Assembly (NCBI RefSeq): GCF_021184045.1
Contig: NZ_CP073710.1
Coordinates: 2,304,685 to 2,368,684 of the forward strand
From: Methanococcoides orientis
GTDB lineage: Archaea; Halobacteriota; Methanosarcinia; Methanosarcinales; Methanosarcinaceae
DNA length: 64,000 nt
Direction of reading: 5' to 3'
In this document: in pieces, positions 24,723 to 34,096 of the stretch
Layout: each line of letters starts with the position of its first letter
How positions within the stretch are numbered: position 1 is the first letter of the stretch
Position numbers and translations under genes: made by a program
The notes under the pieces: generated by a model
Seen by the model: the letters and a program-made list of their open reading frames with translations, nothing else
The model's database searches: none
What the model was told of the DNA's origin: nothing

Positions 24723-26939
24723 TTACATATATCCCATATAAGAACTTGTTTCTTGCTTATGGGTGCTTCCCTTTAGTTTTTCCTGCATCTTGCCGTAGAA
24801 TTCAGCCATATCCTCGGTGATAGTAGGCTTGACCTTGCCCATTGCTGCAAGGAAATGACTCTTTTTCACAGACTCCGTTTCGAAGTTCTCACGCAGTGCA
24901 AGCATCACAGCTTCCCTGCATACAGCCTCGATATCAGCTCCCACATACCCTTCGGTCATCGCTGCAAGCTCTGATATGCTGACCTCGCTGTCCAGCGGGA
25001 TATTGCGTGTGTGTATGTTGAATATGTTCTCCCTTCCTTCCATTGTGGAGTTACCCACAAGGACGAGCCTGTCGAACCTTCCTGAGCGCATCAGTGCAGG
25101 GTCTATCATGTCCGGCCTGTTGGTAGCTGCAATTACCACTACTTCTTTCAGTGCTTCCAGTCCGTCCAGTTCGGTCAACAGTTGGTTCACCACTTGCTGT
25201 GAAGCTCTTCCGGTCTCGCTGTCGGCCATACGGGTAGTTGCAATGGAGTCTATCTCATCGAAGAATATGATACATGGTGAGACCTGCCTTGCCTTCTTGA
25301 ATGTCTCACGGATCGCCTTTTCGGATTCTCCCACGAACTTGGAGATCATCTGTGGTCCCTTGATACTGATGAAGTTCGCATTGGACTCGTTGGCCACTGC
25401 TTGTGCCATAAGTGTCTTTCCGGTGCCTGGCGGGCCATAAAGGAGTATTCCCTTTGGTGCTTTGATGCCCATCTCCATTATCCTGTCAGGACGCTTTAGA
25501 GGCCATTCCACAGCTTCCACAATTTCCTGCTTTGCCTCATCAAGACCCCCTACATCATCCCATTTAATGGAAGGTATCTCTACCAGCACTTCCCTCATTG
25601 CTGAAGGTTCGACCTCTGTAAGGGCATCCTCCAGGTCCTCTGTGGTGACTATAAGTTTCTCCAGGACCTCGTCGGGTATCTCTTCCTCGTCCAGGTTGAT
25701 CTCCGGTATGATCCTTCTTAAGGATCTCATGGAAGCTTCCTGTACAAGTGAAAGTAGGTCTGCACCCACGAATCCCTGGGTGTGATCTGCAAAGTATTCA
25801 AGCTCAACATCCTCTGAAAGCGGCATTCCACGGGTATGGATCTGCAAGATCTCCAGACGGTCATCGCTGTCAGGCACGCCGATTTCGATCTCCCTGTCGA
25901 ATCTTCCCGGCCTGCGCAGTGCAGGATCAATGGAATCCACACGGTTGGTGGCACCGATAACTACGATCTGTCCCCTCTCTTCCATACCGTCCATAAGTGT
26001 GAGCAGCTGGGCAACCACCCTGCGCTCCACTTCCCCGGTTACGTTCTCACGCTTTGGTGCGATGGAGTCGATCTCATCTATGAATATAATAGAAGGTGCA
26101 TTCTCTGCAGCTTCCTCGAATATCTTTCTCAGGCGTTCCTCACTTTCTCCGTAGAACCTTCCCATGATCTCCGGTCCCGCAATGTAGTGGAAATTTGCCC
26201 TTGATTCGCCTGCAACGGCTTTTGCAATAAGCGTCTTTCCGGTGCCTGGCGGGCCGTACAGTATAACTCCTTTTGGAGGCTCGATATTAAGACGCTGGAA
26301 GATCTCATGGTGCTTGAGGGGCAGCTCGATCATCTCGCGTACCCTCTGGATCTCATCACCAAGTCCGCCAATATCCTCATAGGCGATACCGCGGGCAGCG
26401 TCCTCATAGCCCTTTGCAGGTTTCTGGCGCAGTTCGATCTCCGTATTTTCAGTAATGATAAGTATTCCCTCTTCAGGTGTTGTCTCGATAGCAACAAGAG
26501 GTATTGCCTGGTTACCCGGTGTTGGCTGTGTCATCGAACTTGTTATCGGAATGACATCACCTGCAACAAAGGGTTGTTTCAGGATATTATGTTTGATAAT
26601 GGCTTGGATGTTTGTCCCGAATTCCATTGTAATTCCTTCGGGAGGTGCAAGTACTACCTTCTCCGCAGGGGTGACTTCTGCCCTTTTGATAAAGGCCCTT
26701 TCCCCTATGCCAACGCCGGCATTCTGCCGGGTGAATCCGTCGATGCGACCAATTCCCTGTCCCCAGTCCTGTCTGTCTGCACGCCAGACCTTTGCAGCCG
26801 TTGTTTTCTTGCCTTCTATCTCAACGATATCCCCTGGCGAAAGTTGCAAGCTGAGTAAAGTGCTCGGATCAAGCCTTATGATTCCACGCCCGAAATCGAT
26901 CGGGTGTGCTTTTTCTACTTTGATCTGTAGTTCTTCCAT
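24723..26939 (-). CDS. Cdc48/VCP-type AAA+ ATPase
   Basis: The 738-residue hexameric unfoldase has the N-terminal double-psi barrel and Cdc48 domain 2 (residues 1-180), then two AAA modules each with GPPGTGKT Walker A (near 225 and 500), IIFIDEID or IIFFDEID Walker B, and arginine fingers in [11 protein letters not shown] and [10 protein letters not shown]. It extracts and unfolds proteins, in archaea often for the proteasome. I use ATG 26939 ([11 protein letters not shown]) because GGATGAG stands at the right distance; an ATG 9 bases earlier overlaps that site. The C-terminus ends in SSYMGYM with a Tyr-containing tail typical of Cdc48. The PRC-barrel gene follows. Identification is certain. 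Confidence 0.95.
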   Translation of the reverse strand: MEELQIKVEKAHPIDFGRGIIRLDPSTLLSLQLSPGDIVEIEGKKTTAAKVWRADRQDWGQGIGRIDGFTRQNAGVGIGERAFIKRAEVTPAEKVVLAPPEGITMEFGTNIQAIIKHNILKQPFVAGDVIPITSSMTQPTPGNQAIPLVAIETTPEEGILIITENTEIELRQKPAKGYEDAARGIAYEDIGGLGDEIQRVREMIELPLKHHEIFQRLNIEPPKGVILYGPPGTGKTLIAKAVAGESRANFHYIAGPEIMGRFYGESEERLRKIFEEAAENAPSIIFIDEIDSIAPKRENVTGEVERRVVAQLLTLMDGMEERGQIVVIGATNRVDSIDPALRRPGRFDREIEIGVPDSDDRLEILQIHTRGMPLSEDVELEYFADHTQGFVGADLLSLVQEASMRSLRRIIPEINLDEEEIPDEVLEKLIVTTEDLEDALTEVEPSAMREVLVEIPSIKWDDVGGLDEAKQEIVEAVEWPLKRPDRIMEMGIKAPKGILLYGPPGTGKTLMAQAVANESNANFISIKGPQMISKFVGESEKAIRETFKKARQVSPCIIFFDEIDSIATTRMADSETGRASQQVVNQLLTELDGLEALKEVVVIAATNRPDMIDPALMRSGRFDRLVLVGNSTMEGRENIFNIHTRNIPLDSEVSISELAAMTEGYVGADIEAVCREAVMLALRENFETESVKKSHFLAAMGKVKPTITEDMAEFYGKMQEKLKGSTHKQETSSYMGYM

Positions 26940-27105
26940 TGGTCTCATCCTTAATTGTTTTACTATTTTATTCTGTCCAAGGCATAAATAATATCTGGTT
27001 CTATGCTCTGCTTTTGCATTCCACTACATCCGGCGATGGTGTTGGTATGCCAGCAATATGAAACTAAAAAAGACCTTGATACGTTTCCCCGTTGTCAGTC
27101 TCTGA

Positions 27106-28005
27106 TCATATCTTAAGGAACTCTTCAAGTCCCTGCTTAAGGTCCACCTTCGGTACAAAACCAAGTCCTTGTGCCTTTGAAATATCTGCAACACTGTGGC
27201 GGATGTCTCCTGCAAGTGGTTCTTTGTGCTCTATCTCAACATCTTTTTCAAAGAGTTCTATAATGATGCTCGCAAGCTCATTGATCGTGGTACTCTTGCC
27301 GGTCGCTGCGTTGAACACTTCTCCAACAGCTTCTTCTTTGTCAATGACAAGTTCCACTATGTTGACAATATCATGCACTGAGATAAAGTCCCTTGTCTGC
27401 TCCCCATCGCCAAAAGCCATCGGGTTCTGACTGTTTCTCACTCTCTCCATGAACTTTGAGATAACTCCAGAATAGGGATTTGAAGGGTCTTGTCGGGGGC
27501 TGTATATGTTGAATGGTCGTATGCATGTAGTGGGTAACCCGTATGCCCTGTTGTACATGAGGCAATATTTCTCACCTGAGAGCTTGCTGGCACCATATGG
27601 TGAAAGAGGGTCTTGCGGGTGCTCTTCGCTGATCGGCACTTTTACGGGGTTTCCGTATACTGCAGCTGAACTGAAATATACGAACCTCTCAAGATCTGCA
27701 TCCCTTGACGCCTCGAGCAGGTTAAGTGTGCCCATTACATTGTTCTGTGCATCGAAAAAAGGTTCCTCCATAGATCTTGCAACGCTGATCTGAGCAGCGG
27801 TGTGTATAAGTATGTCGGAATTCTTCACAAGATCCGAAACATCGTCCTGAATGTCGATCTTTACCACTTCCACATTTTCAGGCACATCTTCCTGTGTGGT
27901 GGATGAATGATTGTCTAATACAACAACTTCATTGTCTTCATGGAATCGATCAACAAGGTAACTTCCGACCTGTCCCAGGCCTCCTGTTATGAGGATCCTT
28001 TGCAT
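27106..28005 (-). CDS. NAD-dependent epimerase/dehydratase (UDP-glucose 4-epimerase-like)
   Basis: This 299-residue extended short-chain dehydrogenase has the Rossmann motif GGLGQVGSYL at the N-terminus, the catalytic YGASKLSGEKYC (Tyr-x3-Lys) near residue 143 and the sugar-binding RPFNIYSPRQDPSNPYSG. It probably epimerises a nucleotide sugar such as UDP-Glc/Gal, feeding glycan synthesis, although it is outside the polysaccharide island. A TATA-like AATTATAAAC on the minus strand at about 28028-28038 fits a short leader before ATG 28005. It stands alone between Cdc48 and a 585-base gap. Superfamily is sure; the sugar is a guess. Confidence 0.8.
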   Translation of the reverse strand: MQRILITGGLGQVGSYLVDRFHEDNEVVVLDNHSSTTQEDVPENVEVVKIDIQDDVSDLVKNSDILIHTAAQISVARSMEEPFFDAQNNVMGTLNLLEASRDADLERFVYFSSAAVYGNPVKVPISEEHPQDPLSPYGASKLSGEKYCLMYNRAYGLPTTCIRPFNIYSPRQDPSNPYSGVISKFMERVRNSQNPMAFGDGEQTRDFISVHDIVNIVELVIDKEEAVGEVFNAATGKSTTINELASIIIELFEKDVEIEHKEPLAGDIRHSVADISKAQGLGFVPKVDLKQGLEEFLKI

Positions 28006-28590
28006 AACATATACAACGGGTGCTTTGTTTATAATTATTTGGGGGATGTGACATCTTGACCTGGATGATCATAATGGGACTAAGGACGTTAAAACATAAT
28101 TCACAATGTTAATATATAATAATTTTATTATTATATATTATAAAAGATGCGGCAATTTAACGATAAAATTTGTGTTTCTTAAAATCAAAGGTCGCGGTGG
28201 TACGACTTTGGTGGTATGGGGGGCACAGAATGTGCGAACGGTGGGACTATGGGGGTGTTCCACCTATCTCCTATTCTTTGTTTCATGTTGTTTCAGCTCT
28301 TTCCTTCATTTTATTACAATCGGTTATATCTCATAATAATTATAATAGTCACATGCAAAAAAACATTCGAAACGCTAATATACTATTGCTATGTAGTGGG
28401 GGCTAGCGTACGATCAATGCTATTGCGTTGTACAGTGGTATTATCGTACGAGAAAAACGTTCTTTGTTTCGTCATTTATATGACCGAATCGGGGGGACAT
28501 ATCCAGTCCCCCTTCATCCCCTCTATTTTTGAGAACTTTGACTCAGGTCATTAGCTTATGATCTATAAAAGAAAAAAAGTGAAAAGAACT
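28006..28590. other. 585-base gap with an AT hairpin, a G-rich stretch and an inverted repeat
   Basis: No gene is supported. The gap holds the promoter of the epimerase gene at its left end, a perfect AT-only inverted repeat at 28110-28140, a G-rich plus-strand stretch at about 28193-28262 with repeated GGTGG and GGGGG runs, an 8-bp inverted repeat CGTACGAT/ATCGTACG at 28407-28414 and 28443-28450, and at its right end an A-run (28572-28578) that is a T-run terminator for the minus-strand nikR. Confidence 0.5.
28110..28140. repeat. Perfect 14-bp AT-only inverted repeat
   Basis: The arm 28110-28123 pairs exactly with 28127-28140 around a TTT loop; all 31 bases are A or T. It lies about 105 bases upstream of the epimerase start. 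Confidence 0.9.
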
Positions 28591-29013
28591 TTAGATCTTT
28601 TCTGCCGGTGGTGCTGTATTGAGCTTAACGTATTTGACACCTTTAAGCGCCATGAGCCTCTCATCCATATCCTTTACATGCTCCCCTTCCCCATCGAATA
28701 TTATTACTTCAAGGCAATTGTCATGGTCAAGGTGGATGTGTACGGAAGATTTTATAAGCTCTGAATAATCGTGTTGTATATCTGCAATAGCATTGGAAAG
28801 CCCTCTTTTTGTATGATCATAGATAACAGTGATAGTACCAACACGGCGCCCCCTTATGTCGCTCATCCATTCATACTGGTTTATGTAGTTCCGAATGGCA
28901 TCTCTGATCCCCTCGGAGCGGGATGAATATCCTCTGCGTTCAATGATCGAGTCAAATTTGGTCAGAAGGTTGTCCGGAAGTGACACTCCTATTCTCATAA
29001 GTTCCTGTTCCAT
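28591..29013 (-). CDS. nikR: Nickel-responsive transcriptional regulator NikR
   Basis: The 140-residue protein has an N-terminal ribbon-helix-helix DNA-binding domain ([19 protein letters not shown]) and a C-terminal ACT-like nickel-binding domain. The four ligands of the high-affinity Ni site are all present with the E. coli spacing: His81, His92, His94 and Cys100 in [11 protein letters not shown] use ATG 29013, preceded by AGGTGA, and not the ATG 42 bases upstream. It should repress nickel uptake when Ni is sufficient; methanogens need Ni for F430, hydrogenase and CODH. No nickel transporter is in this window, so its targets are elsewhere. It is divergent from purC over 153 bases and may also regulate itself. 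Confidence 0.92.
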   Translation of the reverse strand: MEQELMRIGVSLPDNLLTKFDSIIERRGYSSRSEGIRDAIRNYINQYEWMSDIRGRRVGTITVIYDHTKRGLSNAIADIQHDYSELIKSSVHIHLDHDNCLEVIIFDGEGEHVKDMDERLMALKGVKYVKLNTAPPAEKI

Positions 29014-29117
29014 TTTTTCACCTAAGCGCGTAATTGGCATAAAAGGTAATAACATTATGTATCATTTTTCTTATGTTTGTTGCGTTTCTGTCCTAAAAAT
29101 TACACATAGCACATGTA

Positions 29118-29125
29118 TTTATATT
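29118..29125 (+). promoter_or_regulatory. Probable purC TATA box
   Basis: TTTATATT at 29118-29125 predicts a transcription start near 29150, giving a short leader that carries the GGAGATGA ribosome site at 29154-29161. Confidence 0.5.
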
Positions 29126-29166
29126 CAGCATTCCTATATAGTAGTTAAAATCCGGAGATGAATTTC

Positions 29167-29877
29167 ATGAAAACGGAAGAACTTTACTCAGGCAAAGCTA
29201 AGACCATCTACAAGACTGACAACCCCTCTGAGCTTATTTCAGAGTTCAGGGACAGTCTCACCGCTTTTGACGGAAAGAAGAAGAGCGAGGCAGCAAAGAA
29301 AGGCTATTACAACGCCCAGATCTCAAGGAAGATCTTCGAGATGCTTGAGGAAGAAGGCATCAAGACACACTATCTTGGCATGGTCTCCGACACAGAGATG
29401 CTCGTGAAGAAAGTGGAGATCGTTCTCATAGAAGTAATTCCAAGGAACATCGCAGCAGGTTCCATCACACGCAAGTATCCGATAGAAGAGGGTACTGTTT
29501 TCAAGGAACCGGTGTTGGTATTTGATTACAAGAGCGACGAGTATGCCGATCCGATGATCAACGATGATATTGCTGTCGCAATGGGCATTGCAACCCGCGA
29601 AGAGATCGACTACATACGCAGTATGGCATTCAAGATCAACGACATCCTCAAGAGCTACTTTGAAAGCAAAGGTTTCCTGCTTCCTGACTTCAAACTGGAG
29701 TTTGGAAGGGTGGACGGCGAGATCGTACTTGCAGACGAGATCTCATGTGACACCTGCAGGTTCTGGGATGTCGAGACCGGAGCGTCCATGGATAAGGATA
29801 TTTTCAGGTTCGATAAGGGTGACCTTTCAAAAGCATATGAAGAGGTTGCACGTCGCCTTGTCCCTGAGATCTTCTGA
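29167..29877 (+). CDS. purC: Phosphoribosylaminoimidazole-succinocarboxamide synthase
   Basis: The 236-residue protein is SAICAR synthetase, which joins aspartate to CAIR with ATP in purine synthesis. Characteristic pieces are [13 protein letters not shown] with the nucleotide-binding loop, [20 protein letters not shown] near residue 95, [11 protein letters not shown] and [14 protein letters not shown]. The length is normal for the short bacterial and archaeal form. I use ATG 29167 because GGAGATGA ends 5 bases before it; the ATG at 29158 overlaps that site. The next gene begins 7 bases after its TGA on the same strand, so the two may be cotranscribed. Identification is certain. Confidence 0.95.
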   Translation: MKTEELYSGKAKTIYKTDNPSELISEFRDSLTAFDGKKKSEAAKKGYYNAQISRKIFEMLEEEGIKTHYLGMVSDTEMLVKKVEIVLIEVIPRNIAAGSITRKYPIEEGTVFKEPVLVFDYKSDEYADPMINDDIAVAMGIATREEIDYIRSMAFKINDILKSYFESKGFLLPDFKLEFGRVDGEIVLADEISCDTCRFWDVETGASMDKDIFRFDKGDLSKAYEEVARRLVPEIF

Positions 29878-29884
29878 GGGGTAA

Positions 29885-31318
29885 ATGGTAAAATATGATG
29901 TCATCGTGGTCGGAGCCGGCGCAAGTGGGCTGCTGACTGCACTTACATTATCCAAGCATGGAAAGAAAGTGCTCGTGCTTGAAAAGATGCATGAAGTGGG
30001 GGGAAACTGCAACAGCTATACGGTAGATGGTTATCAGGTGGACACCGGTCCCCATGCTATCACTCATCTTGTAGAAGGGCCGCTCAGGCGCCTGATGGAT
30101 AATTATTTTGATTACCAGCCGGTCTTTGAGAACTATGGTCACTATTATGTGAGGACAGAGGACCGTTTCCTTAAGGTACCATCCACCATTCGTGACTTCG
30201 TGACCTTTGATGTGTTCCCAAGGCTTGATCGTCTTGCTATTACTCAGTCCATCACAAAAGCTCTTACTCTTTCCTCTTTCGGTGTCGATCTCTCGAAACA
30301 GTCTGTTTCTGACTCCCTTCCGGCAAACCTCTCAAAGGAGACCTATGAGTTTGCAGATGCGATCTCCTATTTCCTCTCAGGTCGCTCCATGAGTGAGACC
30401 TCTGCCCAGAGAGTACTTGCAGGCAGCAGTTTTGTCAGGGACAGTGTAACACAGGAGCAGTTCGAGGAATTCATAAAAGAAGAGAAAGTACCACGCCCGG
30501 AGTCAATTCTCCAGTCCGTCCTTCCTTCGAATCTTCACACATCTCTCCATTCAAGGATCAACAATGTTTCCAGTCTTGGAAGGCTTGCCACGAACAAGGT
30601 TCACATCTCGCAGGGCTATCCTCGTAAAGGTCTGAAGGCACTGCTTAATGCCATCCTTTATTCCCTTCCTTCATCTGTGGAGATCAAGACCGGGTGCAAG
30701 GTCGAACGTATACTTACAAAGGACGGTAAAGCATATGGAGTCGAAGCGGATGAGATGTATGAAAGCGATCTTGTGGTATACACAGGCTTTGCATCATCTT
30801 TACCATCCCTTATGGATGATCTGCCTTCATCATATCTGGAACTTCTGGATGGCATCGTTCATAGCAAAAGCCTTACTGTATGGCTGGGTCTTGACAGGGT
30901 CATGGATGAGTTCAATTACATGGGCTCGGAGATCTGGTTCAAAGACACCCCGTATTGGGCCATGCCCATCAGTAATTATGATGCATCTCTTGCTCCCAAG
31001 GACAAACAACTTGTTGGGTTTGCTTTCTTCCTTGATGAGAACGAGGATGTAAAAAAAGGAATAAAGAATGCTTATGAGACCATCTACAGTGCGATCCCTT
31101 CCATACAGGACCGCGTGGAAATGAACCACGATCAGTTACTTGTTCCCGAAAAGGCAGCAGTGACCATTGATGGTAAGTTTGCTGATATCCGCTCCCCTGT
31201 TAAGAACCTGTACATTGCAGGAACGGATACTGACAAGCGCAGCATGGGTGTGACCCGGGCTGCTTATTCTGTCATTGAATTATTGAAAGTACTAAACGAG
31301 GACGGTAATCTTCACTGA
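29885..31318 (+). CDS. Phytoene-desaturase-like FAD oxidoreductase
   Basis: This 477-residue protein has an N-terminal FAD-binding motif (VVGAGASGLLTALTLSKHGKK followed by LEKMHEVGGN), the GPHAITHL isoalloxazine loop, and a C-terminal FAD-closing segment LYIAGTDTDKRSMGVTRAAYS, the arrangement of the CrtI/phytoene dehydrogenase and related prenyl reductase family. In methanogens such enzymes can act on prenyl chains of lipids, methanophenazine or carotenoid-like compounds, and I cannot choose between them. It begins 7 bases after purC. Its TGA (31316-31318) directly abuts the stop of the convergent PhoU-like gene. Superfamily is firm, substrate not. Confidence 0.75.
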   Translation: MVKYDVIVVGAGASGLLTALTLSKHGKKVLVLEKMHEVGGNCNSYTVDGYQVDTGPHAITHLVEGPLRRLMDNYFDYQPVFENYGHYYVRTEDRFLKVPSTIRDFVTFDVFPRLDRLAITQSITKALTLSSFGVDLSKQSVSDSLPANLSKETYEFADAISYFLSGRSMSETSAQRVLAGSSFVRDSVTQEQFEEFIKEEKVPRPESILQSVLPSNLHTSLHSRINNVSSLGRLATNKVHISQGYPRKGLKALLNAILYSLPSSVEIKTGCKVERILTKDGKAYGVEADEMYESDLVVYTGFASSLPSLMDDLPSSYLELLDGIVHSKSLTVWLGLDRVMDEFNYMGSEIWFKDTPYWAMPISNYDASLAPKDKQLVGFAFFLDENEDVKKGIKNAYETIYSAIPSIQDRVEMNHDQLLVPEKAAVTIDGKFADIRSPVKNLYIAGTDTDKRSMGVTRAAYSVIELLKVLNEDGNLH

Positions 31319-32008
31319 TCACCGTCTGAGTATCATTGTCCTTAGCCTGTCGGCTGCATGCTCTGCCTTGTCTGCGATATCTGCAATGGTACGCACAAGT
31401 TCTACAAGGTGGAACACTCCCACAGCACCCAGCTCTTCTTCATGTGAGTATATCTCTTTGAGAAGATCTTTCTCTATGAGGTCTACCCTGTGCTCCATTT
31501 CTTCAATAGTAGGTACCAGTACCAAAGACTCTTCAACCTCACGTTTACTGAAGGATGTTTCCAGAAGTTCGCTTAATGAATCCACCAGTTTCTCGTATGC
31601 CTCGACTGTCTCAAGTGTAAGTGCTGATAGCTCACAGAGTCTTGTCTTTATTGGGTCCGGCATATCGCAGGGTCTCAATGTCAGTATAAATGCAGCTTCC
31701 TGTGCCACATCTGCAATGGAGTCCTGCGGCTTAAGGAAATTGAGCAGGTCCTCTGCTTTTACAGGCAGCATAATGGAAGATGATAGCTGTCCCCTGATAG
31801 TCTGCTTAATGATATCTGCCTCATGCTCGATGCCGTCTATCTGATGGCTTAGCTCTTCTACAAGTGGCATGTTACTACAGTATGCGTTGACTGCCTGGTC
31901 CAGTATCCTTACAGTTTCCACTCCCTTGGATGCGTGCAGGTATAGCGGTTTGAAAGGCGATCTGGCAAACACGTCAAGTACAGAACGTATGTATTCCATT
32001 TTCTTCAT
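31319..32008 (-). CDS. PhoU-like (DUF47) phosphate transport accessory protein
   Basis: The 229-residue, all-helical acidic protein is of the DUF47/PhoU_div family that accompanies Pit-type phosphate transporters and is thought to regulate them. Visible features are [13 protein letters not shown] at the N-terminus, [13 protein letters not shown] and [20 protein letters not shown] in the middle and [14 protein letters not shown] at the C-terminus. The start ATG 32008 overlaps the stop of the transporter gene as ATGA, so the two are translationally coupled. An upstream in-frame start would lie inside the transporter and is unlikely. Family is firm. Confidence 0.88.
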   Translation of the reverse strand: MKKMEYIRSVLDVFARSPFKPLYLHASKGVETVRILDQAVNAYCSNMPLVEELSHQIDGIEHEADIIKQTIRGQLSSSIMLPVKAEDLLNFLKPQDSIADVAQEAAFILTLRPCDMPDPIKTRLCELSALTLETVEAYEKLVDSLSELLETSFSKREVEESLVLVPTIEEMEHRVDLIEKDLLKEIYSHEEELGAVGVFHLVELVRTIADIADKAEHAADRLRTMILRR

Positions 32009-33045
32009 AATCCAACCCCCAATAATGCCACGAAGACAAGTGCCGATGTAAGTGCTGCAACAGGCACTGTGATGATCCATGACATAATGATCTTTCCTAT
32101 AACACTAAGGTCAACAGCAGCAAGACCTCCTGCAAGCCCTACACCAATTACTGAACCCACGAGGGTGTGTGTGGTGGAGATCGGCAGGGAACTATAGCTG
32201 TGAAGGACGACAACGGATGCAGTTGCAAATTCTGCTGAGAATCCCCTTGTAGGGGTAAGTTCGGTTATCTTTGTACCAATGGTCTCGATAACACGGTATC
32301 CCCATGTTGCAAGTCCGATCACCATTCCTATGGCACCAACAATAAGCACCCATATAGGCACCACTGCTTCTGCTAAGTTAAGTGCATTAAGGCCTGCATA
32401 GAGTGGTCCAACAGCATTTGCAACATCGTTAGAACCATGTGCGAACGCAATGAAACAGGCGGTCCCTACCTGCAGAAATACGAACTTCTTCTCGATGTGG
32501 TACGGGTTCTCCGCTTTTTGCAGTAGTAGTACCCGGATAACTGAAAATATCAGGTATGCCAATATAGCTCCCAGGACAGGGGATACCAGCCAGCTGCCTA
32601 CTATTTTTATCAGCACTGCCCAGTTTATGTCTGAGAATAAAATAATGTCCTGGTATACTGCAACAATTCCAAAACCAAGGACTGCACCCACAATCGAATG
32701 TGTTGTTGATACCGGCAGGTTATAGAATGTAGCGAACGTGATCCAGAATCCAGCTGCCAGAATTGCTGCAAGCATCCCTATGGCCACAAGGTTTGGATCG
32801 ATCGCCTTTATGGCATCAATGGGCACAATTCCTTTTGCAATGGTGGATGTGACCCTCTTTCCGAAGAAAACAGCTCCGACGAACTCAAAGACACCAGCTA
32901 CTATAATTACCTGTTTGAGTGAGAGCGCTCCGCTTCCAACCGATGTCCCCATAGCATTAGCAAGGTCATTGGCCCCTATGTTCCAGGCCATATAAAGACC
33001 CGCGAGCACTAATAAAACCACAATTGGGTTTAATAATTCTATCAT
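32005..33045 (-). CDS. PiT-family inorganic phosphate transporter
   Basis: This protein of 346 residues has about 10 membrane spans and the two inverted PiT signatures [12 protein letters not shown] (near residue 20) and [13 protein letters not shown] (near 205), each followed by a TTHSIVG or TTHTLVG motif. PiT proteins import phosphate, usually as metal-phosphate, driven by H+ or Na+. I take ATG 33045, with AAGGAAGAG upstream; a GTG at 33072 would add nine residues rich in Arg and Lys. It is followed by its PhoU-like partner with a 4-base overlap. Function is well supported. Confidence 0.9.
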   Translation of the reverse strand: MIELLNPIVVLLVLAGLYMAWNIGANDLANAMGTSVGSGALSLKQVIIVAGVFEFVGAVFFGKRVTSTIAKGIVPIDAIKAIDPNLVAIGMLAAILAAGFWITFATFYNLPVSTTHSIVGAVLGFGIVAVYQDIILFSDINWAVLIKIVGSWLVSPVLGAILAYLIFSVIRVLLLQKAENPYHIEKKFVFLQVGTACFIAFAHGSNDVANAVGPLYAGLNALNLAEAVVPIWVLIVGAIGMVIGLATWGYRVIETIGTKITELTPTRGFSAEFATASVVVLHSYSSLPISTTHTLVGSVIGVGLAGGLAAVDLSVIGKIIMSWIITVPVAALTSALVFVALLGVGL

Positions 33046-33117
33046 AATTCTCTTCCTTATGTTACTCTTCACGCCGATAAGGTTCCATCTGTGATAAATG
33101 TATCAATATCCATTTTT

Positions 33118-34053
33118 TCATGCAATGGCTGCTATCTCCTCTTTTGCCTTTTGTGCTTCTTCATTATCAGGCTCAAGTTCAAGCAGAAGTTCATAGGTCT
33201 TCAATGCATCTGGGATGTTGTCTTCCTGTACACAAAGTTCAGCGGCATTTGCAAGTATTTCCTTTGCTTCTTCTTTGTGTCCGAGCTTGTATAGCAATTT
33301 CCCTCTCTGCCTCCAGAGGTTCACGTTGGTCACATCTATCTCAATGGCGCTCTCGATCGCATTCAGGGCATCCATGTATGCATCCGGACTATTGGTGACA
33401 AGTGCTTTCATCTCCCATATCTCGGCAGCTGTAAGGAAACACTCCAGTGCATCCTTTGTTTGTCCGAGTCTTCGATGTGCCACTCCTTTTATGAATATAG
33501 GTTCAGTGGCATCTTCCATCAGCTCTATTGCAGAATCCAGTGCGCCGATCGCTGCACCATATCTTTCTAAGTTGAAAAAGACCATTGCCTTGTTGTACCA
33601 TGCATGTCCCATATCGGGCTTAAGCTCTATGGCCTGATCAAAGTTTGCGATCGCCTCATCCGCATTTTCCATTTCCGCAAGGATGCTGCCTCTTAAGAAG
33701 TAAGTATCAGCATCATCGGCAGCGATCTCGGCAAGTTTGTTGAATGTCTTAAGTGCACTTGCAAGGTCTCCCTTTGTAGCAAGGACATTGCCTTTGAGTT
33801 TGAGCACTTCTGCATCGTCACCCAGTTTCAGCGCCTCTTCGGTAGCTTCAATGGCTTCATCAAGAAGGTGAAGTCCAAAGAGGATCTGTCCTTTAATAAG
33901 CCATGCTACTGTGGGGTCCGGGGCGTGTTGGATAGCCTGCTCCACAACATCCAGCGCCTGCTCATGCTGGCTTTCCCTGCACAGAAGACGTACTTTGTTA
34001 AGCAGGAAATCTGCCAGTTCCTGTGGTGACATATTGTCTTGGTTCTCAGACAT
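33118..34053 (-). CDS. Tetratricopeptide repeat protein
   Basis: The 311-residue acidic protein is built of consecutive 34-residue TPR units across nearly its whole length; good examples are AWLIKGQILFGLHLLDEAIE, AWYNKAMVFFNLERYGAAIG and LWRQRGKLLYKLGHKEEAKE. No signal peptide, membrane span or enzyme domain is visible, so it is likely a cytoplasmic scaffold for protein-protein contact. Start is ATG 34053 (MSENQDN); a TTG nine bases earlier is possible. It lies 43 bases downstream of nreA on the same strand, so it could belong to that operon. No specific partner can be named. Confidence 0.85.
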   Translation of the reverse strand: MSENQDNMSPQELADFLLNKVRLLCRESQHEQALDVVEQAIQHAPDPTVAWLIKGQILFGLHLLDEAIEATEEALKLGDDAEVLKLKGNVLATKGDLASALKTFNKLAEIAADDADTYFLRGSILAEMENADEAIANFDQAIELKPDMGHAWYNKAMVFFNLERYGAAIGALDSAIELMEDATEPIFIKGVAHRRLGQTKDALECFLTAAEIWEMKALVTNSPDAYMDALNAIESAIEIDVTNVNLWRQRGKLLYKLGHKEEAKEILANAAELCVQEDNIPDALKTYELLLELEPDNEEAQKAKEEIAAIA

Positions 34054-34096
34054 AATGCCCAATTGTATCGTACCATTTTAATGTCTTGCGGAAAGC

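Noticed and set aside
26307-26991. Plus-strand open frames opposite Cdc48
   Set aside because: They mirror the Cdc48 coding strand and have no recognisable domain or promoter.
28216-28554. 112-codon plus-strand frame ending in TAG in the long gap, which could be extended by pyrrolysine read-through to 28764
   Set aside because: Composition is unlike a protein, there is no ribosome site, and the extension is only the shadow of nikR. I do not count its TAG as evidence for Pyl use.
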